Origin: Chlorops oryzae
Taxonomy: Eukaryota; Arthropoda; Insecta; Diptera; Chloropidae
Reading direction: 5' to 3'
Length of the DNA stretch: 64,000 bases
Assembly (NCBI GenBank): GCA_020466095.1
Contig: CM035808.1
Location: 37,377,502 to 37,441,501 of the forward strand
Shown: in pieces, positions 45,601 through 59,145 of the stretch
Numbering within the stretch: position 1 is the first letter of the stretch
Layout of the letters: each line of letters opens with the position of its first letter
Notes under the pieces: generated by a model
Told to the model about the DNA's origin: nothing
Seen by the model: only the letters and a program-made list of their open reading frames with translations
Databases searched by the model: none
Position numbers and translations under genes: made by a program

Positions 45601-48600
45601 CTTGTCCGGAGTTCGCATTAGCTCGCAAAGAGCATTTCCCATCATGGCGACCTTATTGCAGAGTCTTACGTTTCCACCGATTAGAAGAAATCCAGCCCAA
45701 TTAGCAGGATGAGCAAAGTGTTTCGTATGTTGTACGGTTTGCATAGCTTCCGCCAGTGCCCTGGGAAATAGGTAAAATTTGAATTTGATATTGGCGGACA
45801 ATTAATTCGGATACACTTACCTCGCAGCACGTGCTCCTTGGAGCAATGCAGAGTAAAAGGCACGCAGTAAGATTTTCGCTGCCGTTTCTGGCACTGGCCA
45901 AAGTGATATTAGAACAGAACCGGCTCCTGCGGAAAGCCAGCTACCTGCCAAGTTAGCAACTCCAGCACCGGTAATGGGTTCTATCGAGTTATACGAGCTC
46001 AATACGACAAGTTTTGCATTGAGCTTCATGTTCAGTACATCAGCCGAAGATACAATAAAATCGGAAAGCTGCGGAAGTTCTATATTGCCACCGGACAGCT
46101 CCGGCAGTTCAGCATCACGGCCGACATTGTTGCCTGAAATTTGGCAACGTTTTTGCGATTGCGAATCAACCACTTCACCAGGACTTAAGACAACAGCACC
46201 CAGCTTCCAGCTGAGATTTGCCGCGAAATGGACACACTCGGCGCTGGGCAGCTCTGATAGGACAGCTTCTTTTGTAGCACTGCATCCAATCAAAGGCTTA
46301 GTCTGTAGCATATCCGCGACCATTGCAGCTTCCTGTAACGAAGCCGCAGGAGATTCATTCCATCCCCAACTTTCGGCCAGTGTAGCTGGTATGCGAGGTC
46401 CACCAACAACTAAAGCGGTATTGAGATTTTCCGTTAGCTCCCGACTTCGCTGGATTCGGCTTTTTACACGAAGGGCTTGCAGCGATGGTATGGTTATAAT
46501 TGAACAACGTTCCGATAAATATTCACCATCATCCTTTGCGCTCCGGAGAATGGCGAAAGGCACGAGATAGAGTTCATTGTCCAATACCAGAATTAGCTCC
46601 TTGCGACCTTGCCTTGAGACTGCACAGCCTGAAGGCAAAAGATCATCGAACGGTTCCAAAAGTAGATTATACAACGTATGCAGGCAGCTTGGACCCTGCC
46701 AAACGGGTGGAACTGGTGCACGTCGTGATCTTGTCGAGCCAGCAGTTTGCACTCCACTACCTATGGAACGTGTTGAGCCTTGCAAACTTGCCACTGATCC
46801 TCCGACTGAGCCAAGACTAAATAATGAGCTCAGAGAGTAGTTGGAAGAGTTCATGAAATGATTGCGATTGACCATGCGCAAAAATCCACTTGACCCATTC
46901 GAATTTCTTTCGTTTGCAAAGTCATCCAAAAGATTTTCCGAGCTCGATCTCCAACCGCTATCCATTGCACCTAGCTGCTCTTGTAACACACTGTCTGAAT
47001 TGACTCCCAAATTATCGCGCACCATATTGATGTACCGAGCGAGCAGGCTCTCCTTAGAAATGTTCTCTTCGTTGTCGACTTTCGCTTTATCTGCGGTCAA
47101 TTTCAAGGAATCTTCTGTTATTTGTACCGAATGGAAACGTACGATTCCCTTTTGAGGCTGCAAGAACCACGCGAAGATCTCATTTTCGGCAAGACTGTAG
47201 TAGAGAACATTGGTCTTGGTGCGATTTACAATGTCGTAGATATTGTCGCTGCAGCTCAGTGTAGTTTTTCGAGATATACTGTTCGTATCGGGACTTGAGC
47301 GTGCCTTACAACGTTCGGCTGCAACAAGTGCATCCTCATTACGCTGCATACTGATAAGTAGTTGTTGGAGTATATGATAACAGGACGTCTGAAGTTCAAA
47401 AAGTGTTGAACGTCCCTCGGGACTACGCTGATCGTATCGTATCGACTCCAATAGATGAGCCGCAGTTTCCATTTGCGCGCGTGCATTTTCCACATCACCG
47501 GAAGCACGGAGAGCAAGACCTTTGAGAAATTTGGATAGGATATAGACAATTGATATTGTATGTTTTCTCAAATCATTCCTTACCCAATTGATGTCTTATT
47601 TTTGCTTCTTCTTCCGATTTGTTTATAGATTGCGCTATTGCCAGACCTTGCCGAAGGAAATTTATTGCCTGTGCATGCTGACCCATTTGATAGAATACTC
47701 GTCCTATAATCAATTTGGAATCATTACCCAAAATAATAATACCTCATTCGAATTTTATTTGGCTTTCAAAAGCAAAGAATCGATCACTTACCCAAGGAAT
47801 TGCAGGCATACGCCTTGCACAATCGGTCAGTTGTAAGAGAAAATTGCTTTTCATAGAACTTCACAGCATCGACATGGCTTCGTAGGGACTCATAAACCGA
47901 GCCCAGATTACCACAAGCACGCGACTGAAGACATAATGCACCCAAGTGTTCGCACATCTCCAAGTCGAGCTTATGTAAGCGCAAAGCGGCGTCATAGTCC
48001 TGCATGCGTTGATAAACCGTACCCAACGCATTGGTTGCATCCGAAACAAGTGTTCGGTCACCCAATTCTCTGGCGATTTCTTGCTGATGCTCGAGACAAT
48101 TCAATGCCTGCGTATAATTTCCCAATGAGCAATGAATATTACCCAAATCTCCATAGGCGATTGCTTTAATTTCGGGAATACCAAGTTCATGTGCGACAAC
48201 CAAACGTTTTTCTAAGCAAACTAAAGCTTCCTGTAGATTTCCCAACGCCCGATGGCTATTGCCAAGACCGCGATAAGCTCGCTCTTGATCGCGATAGCTT
48301 TGAAGCGTCGAAGCCAATTGCAGATGCCGTTCGTGGCATTTAATGCCCTCTTCATAGTCTCCAAGTGCATCGTAACAGTCACCGAGATGACCGAGTGCTC
48401 TCGCCCGGTCATGCTGCGTTGTCGGTAGATTCACTCTCTCCAATGTCCCTAATTGCTGTTCGAGGAAGCCAATAGCTTCTTCATAGTGTCCCATATTCAG
48501 TTTCGCTATTCCTAAGTTACCATATGCTTGAGCCTCGATTGCCGAATCTTGTAGTTCTTGAGCGCGCTCCAATTGCTCCTGATAGCATTTAACTGCATGC

Positions 48601-51600
48601 GTATAATTTCCAAGTGCCATGTGGACGGCTCCTAAATGACCATGTGCCTTACATTCGCCTGGTAGATCCGACATTTCTTGGCGTAGGGTTAACTCTTGGG
48701 TGTGATAGCCAAGCGCTTTGTCAAATTTCTTGACAAGTCTATGTGCTAATCCTAGAGCACCACAGGCAGACGCTTCCATATGCCTTTCGCGAGATTGACG
48801 TGCCAATGTTAACTGCCGTTGATACATTTTTGCAGCTTCTTCAATTTCACCCGTACGAATGAGTATGTCTCCAATGTTTCCCAGTGCTCGAAACTTTCCC
48901 GATAGGTGATTTGTCATGTGCGCAACGGCAAGAAAATATTTTTGACATTCCAGTGCAGCTTGACTATTGCCCAAGGCGAGATGTGCCAGACCCAAATTAC
49001 AATATGCACGTCCCATATTCATTTTGTCCTGCAAGTCTTTGGCCAAGGCTAAGTCTTGATCGTAATACCGAACAGCCTCTCGATAGTTCCCGATGCAATA
49101 GTGTGCGTATCCAAGAAAATGGCAAGCTTTTCCTTCAGCCGCAACGTCACCAAGTTCTTGAGATAGCATCAAATAATGCTCGTAATATGGCACTGCTTCC
49201 CCAAATTCTTGGCGAGAACTAAGGCAGTTTCCCAGATTCAACAAGGCACATGCCTCTCCGGCAGCATCTTTCAATTCCCGAGCAATATTCAAATGAGAGC
49301 GATAGTGCAAAAGTGCCATATTATGTGCACCGATAGCTTGATATGCCACAGCAAGATTACCATGAGTAGACGCCTCAGCACTTCGATCATGTACTTCTTT
49401 ACTGATGATAAGCTCTTGCTTGTGGTACTTGATAGCCGCCTCATATAGCCCTGCTGCTGAGTAAGCATTTCCAATATTGCCATAGGCACGCCCCATTCCC
49501 GCACGATCATTCAATTGTCTCGAAATCGTTAAATGAGCTTGATGAAGCTTCAATGCGGCATCATGTTCTCCCGAGAGCTGATAGACAATGCCTAGATTCG
49601 AACATGCACGTCCCTCACCGACCTTATCACGAGATGCCAGGGCCATTTCGAGCTGTTTTTCATGCCATTTTTTGGCCTGAACGAGATCGCCACCGCAACG
49701 TGCCGCATGTCCAAGACCGGCGTAGGCACGCGCTTCGATATTCCGATCGCCAAGTTGCTGGGCAATCCGTAGTACTTGTTCGTGAAAAGTTATGGCTTGA
49801 ACGAAATTCCGTCTATAATGATGACTAGATCCTAAATTCGAATATGCTCGCGCCTCTTCGACCTGGTTGCCCAACTTCCTCGCTAAACGTAAATGTTGTG
49901 TATGGCAATCTACGGCAGAGTCGAATTCGCCCATCGCTAGATAGACTGCACCAACGTTTCCAATTTCTCGTGCCTCTTGCAGACGATCGTTCATTTGCTT
50001 TACAAGTTGTACACATTGTTTGTGACTTGCCAATGCATTCGGATAGTCTCCAATCGCTGTGTAGACATGACCTAAAGAAGTTAAAGCTGCTGCTGCAGCT
50101 TGCGTATCCTTACATTTCATCGCCAGGACAAGCTGATAACGATGAGCAGTCAAAGCTTCTTTGTAGGATCCCTGACTGAAATATGCTGAGCCGAGATTCC
50201 CATGTGCTCGACATTCTCCCGCTGTGTCTCCAAGACTTTTCGCCACTGCTAGATCTTGTTGCATGTATCCGATCGCTTTGTCGAGCTGATTCATTGCCCA
50301 ATGTGCCGAACTTAATGCGCTAAAAACCGATCCGCGCAGTTTTAAAGAGCATGAACCGATTCTCAGTGCCGACTCCAAGACCGTTACCGCCGAATGGTAT
50401 TGACCAGCTTGCAAAAGCTCTTGACCGACAACGGATATGACAACAAATGGTGATTGATCCAGATTCATGGCACGCAATTGTTGCAAAGTTGGCTCGAGCG
50501 CATGTCGCAATGGGCTTTTTATTGAAGCTTCGACTAGTCCAGCTAAAAGTTGTTTATTCTGGGCATCTTGTGCGAGTCCGGCACTGAAAGACGCTAGCGC
50601 TTCTCCATACCGCCCGAGACATTGCAAAGCAACGCCTTGTCGGAAATATGCCTTCGGCCATTGGGGACATAAATCACGTGCTTTTGTCGCATCTTGTAGC
50701 GATAGTGCGAATTGGCCCAGCTTTAGACGAGCTGCCGAGCGATTACTATAGAGAATATAATTTCCAGGATCCAATTGCAAAGCGTCTGTGTAGAGAAGAA
50801 CAGCCGTACTGAAGTCTCCGCTTTGACAGGCCGCATTAGATTGTCGGACTTTTTCTAGAAATAAGGCCCTATTTGCAGCAGGCAGCTCCGGAGTACATTC
50901 GGGTTCGTTCTAAGAGTGTAAAAAGTAGAAATTTTACTGTGAATTGGAAAAATTAACTGTTATAATTAACTGTACGGTAATCTTCTGGTCAAATAACATG
51001 AACGATACGATCAGGAAGGAGATATATATTAAGATATGTATATTAAAATCTTCCTTCTGACAACCTTAATTGTGTGATAATGATGTTTAAGAAGCCAGGC
51101 ACACTGCTCTACGTACCGCGAAGCAATTTCGTTGGACATCTTGAGAGGTTAATCATTTGCATAAAGTTTTTACAGATTGACTACAGTGCTTTCAACATTA
51201 AGTCACGTTTATACATCTTCTTATTTTATTTGTTGGAGTTTTTTATGTTGTTTTGAAAAGCTCGTTTTGGTGGAATGCATATATGCATATAGATTTATGT
51301 ACTTAAAGTGCAGTGGAGTCGAAACATGCCTCAAATTGAATGATACAATCTGATGCTTTTCTTATCAAACTAATTTAGTCACTAGGCTGATTTTCTCGAT
51401 CGCAGACATACAAAAAATTAATAAATCGATTTGTACTAATTACGAATTGTCACGTTTTTTCCATCTCTATCAATGCCCACGTCTGATCGCGGACTTACAT
51501 GCATCATATGCACTTAAAGCTTACTGTCATAGTTCTTCCATCTCTATCTTGACATTATCGATAATTTTTCATAAAAAGAAGATCATTTAGTCGTCCCATC

Positions 51601-52079
51601 ACTATCTTTCAACCTTTTTCTACAAATTTCCTAAAAAGGGCTCCACGATTGATGGCTTAACATGAGTGAAATCGATGTTGTTTTTCATGACGACAAAAGA
51701 TATTTTGAAATGTCATGGAAGACATCGACAAGAGTACATAAAATTGCTGTTTCCATTGCAATGATGCTGTAAGCAACAACAACAAAAAGAGCGACAACAG
51801 CATCCGGCAAAAATTCGCCGACAAGAGACGAATGAAACACGACAGCGGTACACAGATGAAAGGATGTTAAAGGATTTGACTGATTCTTTTTATGTTGTGT
51901 TGTGCCAGTGTTTGGCGGTCTTTTTTAAGCTAAACGCTTATTGGACTTTTAAGGGAATTAATTGGACGGCTCGGTTTAATGCGAGCTATCAAAAAATGAG
52001 TTAAACATAAAAAACACACAAGAAAAGGTAAGAAATTTTGTTCATAATTCTCTTTTCTCTGACAATTCGGGCTTTATTT

Positions 52080-52110
<31 letters not shown>

Positions 52111-54347
52111 GGGGTTCTCTCTTAATCTTATTTTCGAAGCTGATAACATTTTTTCTTAGATTAACAAAAAGCATTCCAAAGATACATCTGGAAGGCAACG
52201 TTGCGCAGTCGCAGTTTTAGTCGCTGTCGCGCCGAATAGACGCGTTGCAAATCTTGTCTTGCAAGTCGAACAAGCAGAAAAATCCTTCGAATGCTTCGCT
52301 ATGTCTCTTCATATCTGTATAGATACGCCTATTAAATTAAACTGGGCTCCGAAGAATGAAAAGAACAAAGCGAAATAGTCTCGAAACTTGATATAAACTG
52401 AAATCAGAAATCTGAAGACCACAAATCTGGTTGCATACGAGCTATACTGGTGCCCCTTGAGACGATATGTGCGCTTGGAATGCGTTCAGAATGTGGCGAG
52501 TTTTTCTCTTCATTTTCTTTTTGTGTATAGTTTTTTTAAATGTTGTAAGTTTCACTGCGGCTTCATAACTTTTTTGTATTTGTGCCGCGTGTCCCTTTGG
52601 AATGTGATGATTGGAATTTTGTTAATTGAATTATTTTTATTGTTATTGGATTTTAATATCGGGATGATATTGGGATTGGAAATGCATGCAAAGCGATTTC
52701 CCTCGATCGCTTTTCCGTTGACTCCTCATTTGAATCAATTAAGTTTAATTTGGAATTGAATGCTTTGTTCAAGATAATAATCTTAAGATTCTGCAGTCTT
52801 ATTTTTTTGTTTTGTTTTTACTCCGCACTTGGAATGACTCAAAAAACGTGACAGATGGGAAGTTTTTGATTTGAGCCAAGTCAATCCCTGCGGGCTTACA
52901 AGACAGTAAAGCTTTGAATTTCTTACTTGCTTATTTATGGTTTGTTTGTTTCCTCTATTTTTTTTTTTTTTGCCAGTAACACAAGAAGTCACTGGCTTAG
53001 GAGTGAACGTGAACGATTCATTTGGATCTGAGACGTGAGTTGATCTTTAAGATACGAGAATACCCGAATATTGCTGTATGCCTGCGATCGTTGCGAATTG
53101 AATTTGGCGGATTCTTTTCAACGCCTCGCGCCTTTCGACCTTTTCTCTCCTTCTCCGTTGCCTTCTTTCCTCCTTGCTACACCTTTTTTGAGCTTTCCTT
53201 TCACTCTGTTCTCTTTTAACTACAATTTAAATTGTCTTCAATTGTCAAGTTTACAGCAACGAAGAAAAAGAAAAGAAATACACGAACGTATGTTTGTATG
53301 TATGAGCTCCTTTCCTTACTCGCTGCTGTTTTCTTCTTGTCAAGTGTCATTTTGTTTGCCAGTTTCTTTTCGCTTCTCATTCCTTTTGGCAGGCAACATT
53401 TAGCGCTCCTCTCTGTTTCTTATACAATATTCGAATTTTGTTTGCTAAGATTCTTCGCTGCTGATGATGATGACAGTCATTACTTTTATTTAAAGGCCCA
53501 ATTTAAGCGTAGGCCGATATAAAGAAAAAGGAAAAGAAAAATCAATTTCACGAATTTTTTCGTGAGCCTTCAGAAATGACACTTGAGTCAGCGTTGTGTC
53601 CGTTGTTGAGAGTTTTGGACCTCTCTTGGCTCGTCACATCGCCTTAAATATTTGATAAATTAATGCGATAAATTAACAAGAAACGAAGAGAGAATAAACA
53701 AAGCAATTTTGTTAAATTTCTTGCCTTCTTTTTTTCTTGGGGTTAAGATTTGTAACGTTTTATTTTAGATAAGCATTCGATGCAATGGGACTTTCGAAAC
53801 AAATTGAAGGAATATTATACAAAGGTCTAAGCCATTGCAGGCAATCGAATTAGAATAGTCTAAGAGGGAATACAAAACCTTCAATAATGACATTTGTATT
53901 TGTATTATATTTTGTTCGGAAATCAAATTATTAGAGAATCCTTCTCCTATGCCAAAAGGGTGAAACGAAGTAAATGGATTCAATTCAATCAGGTTGGTAG
54001 GTTCATCAAAAGGCATTATAATCATCTAGATTCTACGTGTATATGTTCGTTGAAAAGGCGAAATTATCCTCTTGGGCTTAAGCGTCTTATTTCCCCCAAA
54101 ATATTTTAAGTATTTGATAAAATTCAAACTTAATCTGTCATCTACACGAAGCTAATGAATAGATGAATAAAGAAAATTCCGGCAAATAATTCTGTAAAAA
54201 AGTTAAAAGATCATTTTGAATAAATGAACTCACCTCTGAAAAGTCTCGCTGCGACATTTTTCCGACTTCTTGGGCAACCAAATCGTGCGATTTGTCATTT
54301 AATTTCAGATTTATCGGGCGATTCTTTAAGTTTTCATAGTTCGTCAT
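42644..54347 (-). CDS. Ttc28: Tetratricopeptide repeat protein 28 homologue (TPR + CHAT)
   Basis: Giant scaffold; the mammalian homologue acts at the centrosome/midbody in cell division. Exons: 54234-54347, 47792-50909, 47584-47703, 45821-47519, 45018-45760, 42644-44955; 2701 aa from the first ATG (54347), 2671 aa from ATG 54257 (MSQRDFSE). Human TTC28 has about 2480 aa. Residues to about 1100 are tandem TPRs of 40 aa with the PxxY-free AYGNLG/CxxxxLxIA pattern (GECRAHGNLGSAYFSQGSY, SLGHVYTAIGDYPNALASHK). Exons 4-5 encode the CHAT domain (AECVHFAANLSWKLGAV, KLVVLSSYNS, GAGSVLISLWPVPETAAK) and ALRVCLHLVEKSLQRI. The catalytic Cys of active CHAT proteases is absent (SSY). Exon 6 is a 770-codon Ser/Thr/Asn-rich disordered tail with a CSICGEPSNVICRC cysteine cluster. 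Confidence 0.92.
50910..54233 (-). other. TTC28 intron 1 (3.3 kb)
   Basis: Joins MSQRDFSE to NEPECTPELP in phase, with donor GAG|GTGAGT and acceptor CTCTTAG. Contains a T13-G25 homopolymer junction (52077-52114) and a pyrimidine-rich tract near 53110-53460. No nested gene recognised. Confidence 0.7.
52077..52114. repeat. Poly-T/poly-G junction
   Basis: Thirteen T followed by 25 G. Prone to sequencing length error and, on either strand, to slippage or G-quadruplex formation. Confidence 0.9.
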
Positions 54348-54534
54348 TTGTAGACAATGATTTGGAGGTTTTATTCAACAAAAACTTTCAACGGGAACCA
54401 TTTCCAGAAGATCCGAAAATCTAAAAATAAAATAATGAGGAATAAGGAAATATCGTTAATTAATTAAATAATTCGATTGAAGGTTAATGTTGTAAATGTT
54501 TTGAAGCTTATTGATCCATTGCCATGGGCTACTT

Positions 54535-54905
54535 AAGAAACTATTCACGTTTGCTCTGCAATGCATAATGGGACATGAAGGTAATAAAATTGTTGACTAC
54601 TTGGCAAAAGGACCCGCGGAAACGCTTTCATTGGACCAGAACCTTTCTACAGGGTTAATAGTATCTTCAGAAATGATTTGATCGAGACTATCAGGGAGTA
54701 GAAAAATTATTAAAACTTAGGTTAACTGAATTCTTAACCGATCATTGTAGACTTATTTATCACCTCAAGATGATGGTGTGGTAAATGAAGATCTCTGTAG
54801 GCTTTATAAGCCAGAACAGGAAACACAATGGACCATGTCCTTTGCCCCTTTGTCCCGCTGCAGATAGGCGTAGAATTACGTGTCTGGGAATAAGGATAAT
54901 GGGTC
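54535..54905 (+). mobile_element. Non-LTR retrotransposon 3' remnant (RNase H region)
   Basis: Translation gives MGHEGNKIVDYLAKGP, close to the GHxGIxGNExADxLAK motif of RNase H domains in R1/I-type non-LTR elements. After a frameshift follows LTEFLTDHCRLIYHL and, in the next part, PLCPAADRRRI, resembling the C-terminal zinc-knuckle region. Several stops and frame changes; inactive. Confidence 0.55.
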
Positions 54906-55933
54906 CCCTTTTATTATTATTAGTATAAATGAATTCCAAACTTCAACTCAAACACACTGTGTATTACACAGATATGCGCCAAAAACTATGGTAAAAAACT
55001 TAAAAAAATTTTTTTTATATGAAACCGTAATTGTAACTCAAAAAACGAATGATGCAGTTCGATTCCTCGTGGCAGAAATAAGAGAAACCGTTTGTTTCAG
55101 GTATGTCTTAAATTATTTCTGTAAAAAACTATCACAATGTTATTTTTTCTTACCTTAATGGAATTTCGGCGATATTCTAGACTCATGCCATACAAAATTA
55201 TTATTAAACTCCACACATTTATAATATTTCTCATATGATATTCATAGATATACTGGCATTTCTATATTAACTGATCTGTCCTGAGACAGACTAAACTAAA
55301 TGTGAGCCCATATAAAGTCTGCAGCTCAGAAATGTTAAGGTTATTAGAGAAAAAATATGCAGATTAGTCTCATTTCTTTCAGGTTCCTACCATCTACGAC
55401 ATGAGCTCCTAAAGATGCACCTAGTAGTTCACTTTTAATGCAGATCTAGTTTTGAAGACGAAGACACCGCATTCCATATAATGGGTAAATGTTTTGTCCT
55501 ACATATGTAGCCTGAGAGTCAGAGTCTTCAATAAGTACTTTTTAAGCCACGACAAGCTTAGCCTGGAGAACTACAGTCAAAACTTTCCATAATGAATTTC
55601 GAGGGACCGGGAAAAAAATTCGTTAATCGGGCAAAATTTCACAAAAGTTCCATTTTTGTAACGTTACCAGCAATCTTTGACCGCTTATAGCTTCTTCACC
55701 ATAAGTGCAATCAAAATTTTTTATAGAGCGAATTGTAGGTCTAGTTATTTCTCTGTAGCCTTGACTACAGAGTGTCTCGATCTCGCTCTCCTGATAAAAA
55801 AATGTTTTTCATTCGGAAAGAGGTTATTACTGTATTCTGTTTATTCGATATTCGAGTATTTTGAAAGTATTAGAATGCGAAGCCCCAAATCGAAGTTGAT
55901 GAGTTGCTCTTTTAATCTCTTGTGTTTTTAATC

Positions 55934-56728
55934 CCCAGCCAACCATATGCGGAGCGCTCCGAAACAGGAGATTTAAAGGACTCCCACCTAGAAACCTTGA
56001 AAGATCGTTTTTAGAGCGCTCCGAAGTAGGAGTTTAAAAGGACTCTCACTTGGACTCCTTGAAGGAGCGTTTTCGGAGTGCTCCGGCAATGGGCTCCTCA
56101 AGAGCACCGTCAAGGAGCGTTCAGAGAGTCATGCTGTAAAATTTCATTATCTTGTTGGCATGGTTTTTTTCATTTTTTATGATTTGCAACTTTATGCAAC
56201 TTATGGTGATGTAACTTTACAGAAATTTCCCTTTATTAAATGGAATAGAGATTTAGGAGAGAAAACCTTTTTGGGTAACTTTTAGAGACTAAAATTTTAC
56301 AATGTCCTAAGTAAAAGTAGTTGATAAAAATAACAAGAATTATTTGTTTTGGAATGCCTTCGAAATTTTTAAAACGGAAAATGGTTGTTTTTTTATTAGT
56401 ATTTCTCAATGTACAGGAAATCAAGCAATCCTTAAACACTCCTCCTGGGTTATCTTTAGATTAATTTAGGAGTCCTTTTTTTTAAATTGTAGGCTAATAG
56501 AGGAGTCCGAACGGAATCAATCCGGTTTATCTGAGCGAGCATTTTAGGACACCGAAAACGCTCCTTTTAGGAGTCCGCAGGGCACACTTTTTTCTTATGT
56601 TTTGAAAAGGCCATTTTCTCCCGCAAACACGCTCATTTAGGATCCTTTTAGGAGGCTCCTTAGGAGTGTAAACGAACCGCATTCGGAGTCCTAAAGGTGC
56701 ACCGTGCGGACTCCAATGGTTGGCTGGG
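55934..56728. mobile_element. 795-bp element with CCCAGCCAACCAT ends
   Basis: CCCAGCCAACCAT at 55934 is matched by inverted ATGGTTGGCTGGG ending at 56728. The regions next to both ends carry many GGAGTCC/GGACTCC and GAGCGCTCC units. No coding capacity; class unknown. Confidence 0.65.
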
Positions 56729-58347
56729 TACTATTTTGGAATGTTTTCATCTTTCAATGACTTCAAATGAACTGTGCACTTTTATTTTTGCTAAGAGAAA
56801 CAATGCATTTGGCCTATTTTTGTCTAAATTTAACAAGAAATCAATGAAACGTATTTTTAGTCCTAAAGTGATACTGCTTAACACAATATTGGTTTTAGTA
56901 ACATCCCAAAAATAATTTTTTCCAAATATTTTTTTATTTATTTTATTTTATTTATTATGGCAACCTTAAATAAAGGAAATTTACAGTCTAGCTTGAAAAA
57001 TAGCTCGCATAAACGTGAGCCCTCAGCTAGCTTGTCGTTATTCACAATACTCGAACAGTTGTACTTGTATTCGAATACTCTTGTCTCAGTCTTCCCGCTA
57101 TTCAAACCCATAACTATTTTTTGGTCCCGTTTTCATTCGATTTTCGTATTCATTACTCAAATCGAGATGAATACAATTACTCTTTTATTCATATCGCTTA
57201 GAATGACATACATATTCGTATTCTAAAGCAAATGGGTGTATTCGAATACGTGAAAATGCGTACCTACTCATGCAGGGCTCTAATATAAACACAATAGATC
57301 TATTCTGTTTGTAGTGTCTCTATTTTGGCAGGGGAAGAAATCTATAAATTTAAAATTAATTTTTTCAAATATTTTCATCCATTGATTCGTTAATTAACGG
57401 TGAAGAATTTTTATTGGAATTTGGATTATTTGGATTTACATATTGTTTTTATAGTTAATTAGTTCCTTATCTAAGTTCGATCGGACCATCGTGTGAACCT
57501 TTCAAAGCCTGAAGAAAAATAGATCAAATTTCTTTACTGGAAACTCTTAAAATTAAGCTAAAATTGCCTATGATAGTTCCGTCATTCGGATTGGGCGTTT
57601 AAAGTATGACAAAGGTATGAATTTTCTCATACAAATCGATTGAGTTCTTACTGTGGGAATGGTGCAATAAATTGGCCGTCACTCAACCATGAAGGTGAAC
57701 TCCTCAATTCGAATTTCTCTTCCAAAATTCTCAAAATTTAAACTATAAAGTTTTACAACTCAATTTTTTGTCGAATTATCGCTAAAACATTTTGTAGCTC
57801 ATCATTTTTTCTTGAAAAAAGAAAAGGAATCGAAAATATAATGAACTGCAGCTACGCCCCCAAGGAGAAATGTTTCAAGATTGAATCATAAAGAGAGGTT
57901 TGCAGCGTTCTTATGAGCGGATTTAAGATCCGAAAAAAGAAAGAGCTGTTCATGTGCCGAAAATTTATTAAAATTGGAAAAGGCGTAATTTTTTTTTTTT
58001 TTAAGCTTATTTTTTATATTTAAAGACATTGATTAACGACTGCAAAGTCAAAAGGGGGCGTGACGCACTCTCTTTTTTTCGCTCTCTTTCTATCTCTTTT
58101 TGGTAAGGTGCAACACAGACAGGTTTTATTTGGTTTTATTCTTTTTTGAAAATTGGGTCAGGCCTATAATTTAACTTGAAGTTAGTCACTTTTTCGAGCT
58201 GTCCACCGATCATGCCTGAACGATTTGTCACACTTCTCGTCGTCGTTCGGCTTGTATATTTAAGGTAGAGAAATAAAGTTTCGTGCTGCTGCTGCTGCTG
58301 CTACTACGCTTTGTTCGAAGGTAATTGAAAAATTATGCAAAAATAAT

Positions 58348-58620
58348 CTACATTATGGTGGAAAACATGAAAATCGACAGAAGAAGCAGAAAAACAGAAG
58401 CGGCCACTAAGGCAGGCTGGCTACGAGTCCGGTTGGATGAATGTTGGTGTGGTTGAATGCTAGCTGGCGGTAATTTGAGTGTATCAGAATCACGATCCTT
58501 ATCGAAACAATGCGCCGGGCCGCTGAACTGAGCTGTTCCGTGGTTCATTGCTGGAGGTCTTTTCCGGCTTTGGGTCAACGTTGCGTCTTGCGCTTTTGCG
58601 CTAGGGATCGGCGCCTAATT
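58348..58620 (-). CDS. Candidate terminal exon of a membrane/GPI-anchored protein
   Basis: Minus-strand frame, open from about 58620 to the TAG at 58348-58350. Acceptor-like sequences are AATTAG near 58616 and CCCTAG near 58601. The encoded tail is polar (LPPASIQPHQHSSNRTRSQ), then a hydrophobic C-terminus PALVAASVFLLLLSIFMFS followed by TIM and stop, as in GPI-anchored or single-pass surface proteins. Codon use looks coding. The rest of the gene would lie upstream on the minus strand, outside the window; family not recognised. Confidence 0.4.
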
Positions 58621-59145
58621 ATTCATGTGAATTGCAACAAAGTTGAACGTTTTAAAACGTTCGTTGTTGTATGATTGTTGTTGTTTTTGAAAGAAAAAAT
58701 TTTTTTACACAAATACTTTTTAAACTTCATTTCATAAAAATTGAGTTTTTATTTTAAATTTTATCAAAGCGTTAAAAGCACTTATGGTATTTAGTTTTCG
58801 TATGTTTGTTTGTATGTTAATGGGAAGAATATACACTGTGGCGCCCATAATTGGTGATAATTTTTAAGGTTTGTGAAATCGAGACTCCATTAACATTTGT
58901 TTATTATTGGCATTAGCGATCGGTTGAATGTTCGTTGGACATTTCTCTTAGCAAAGAAATATTATTTATTTTCGAGCAGATGAAGAATCTTATATGGCGG
59001 CAAGTGGGTGAAAAGTTCAAGATCAGCGACTGACTGAGGAGGAATGTGGGCGATTTAGAGTTGTTGATTTTTGAAGAATTTTGAAGAACGCCATCGCCAT
59101 CATCAATAGCACAATAAAATAGGGTTTTTTTTTTGCATTGTTACT

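Larger units (their letters stand above)
54348..58347. other. TTC28 5' flank and repeat-rich intergenic DNA
   Basis: Includes a dead non-LTR retrotransposon piece, a solo pogo-like end near 55572 (TACAGTCAAAACTTTCC), a GGAGTCC-rich element (55934-56728), and a possible hAT terminus at about 57240-57282 (ATGCAGGGCTCTA). No host gene could be supported. Confidence 0.5.

Noticed and set aside
47861..50751. Multiple antisense and alternate-frame open stretches across the TPR exon
   Set aside because: The repetitive TPR coding sequence opens other frames by composition; none has a start context or known domain.
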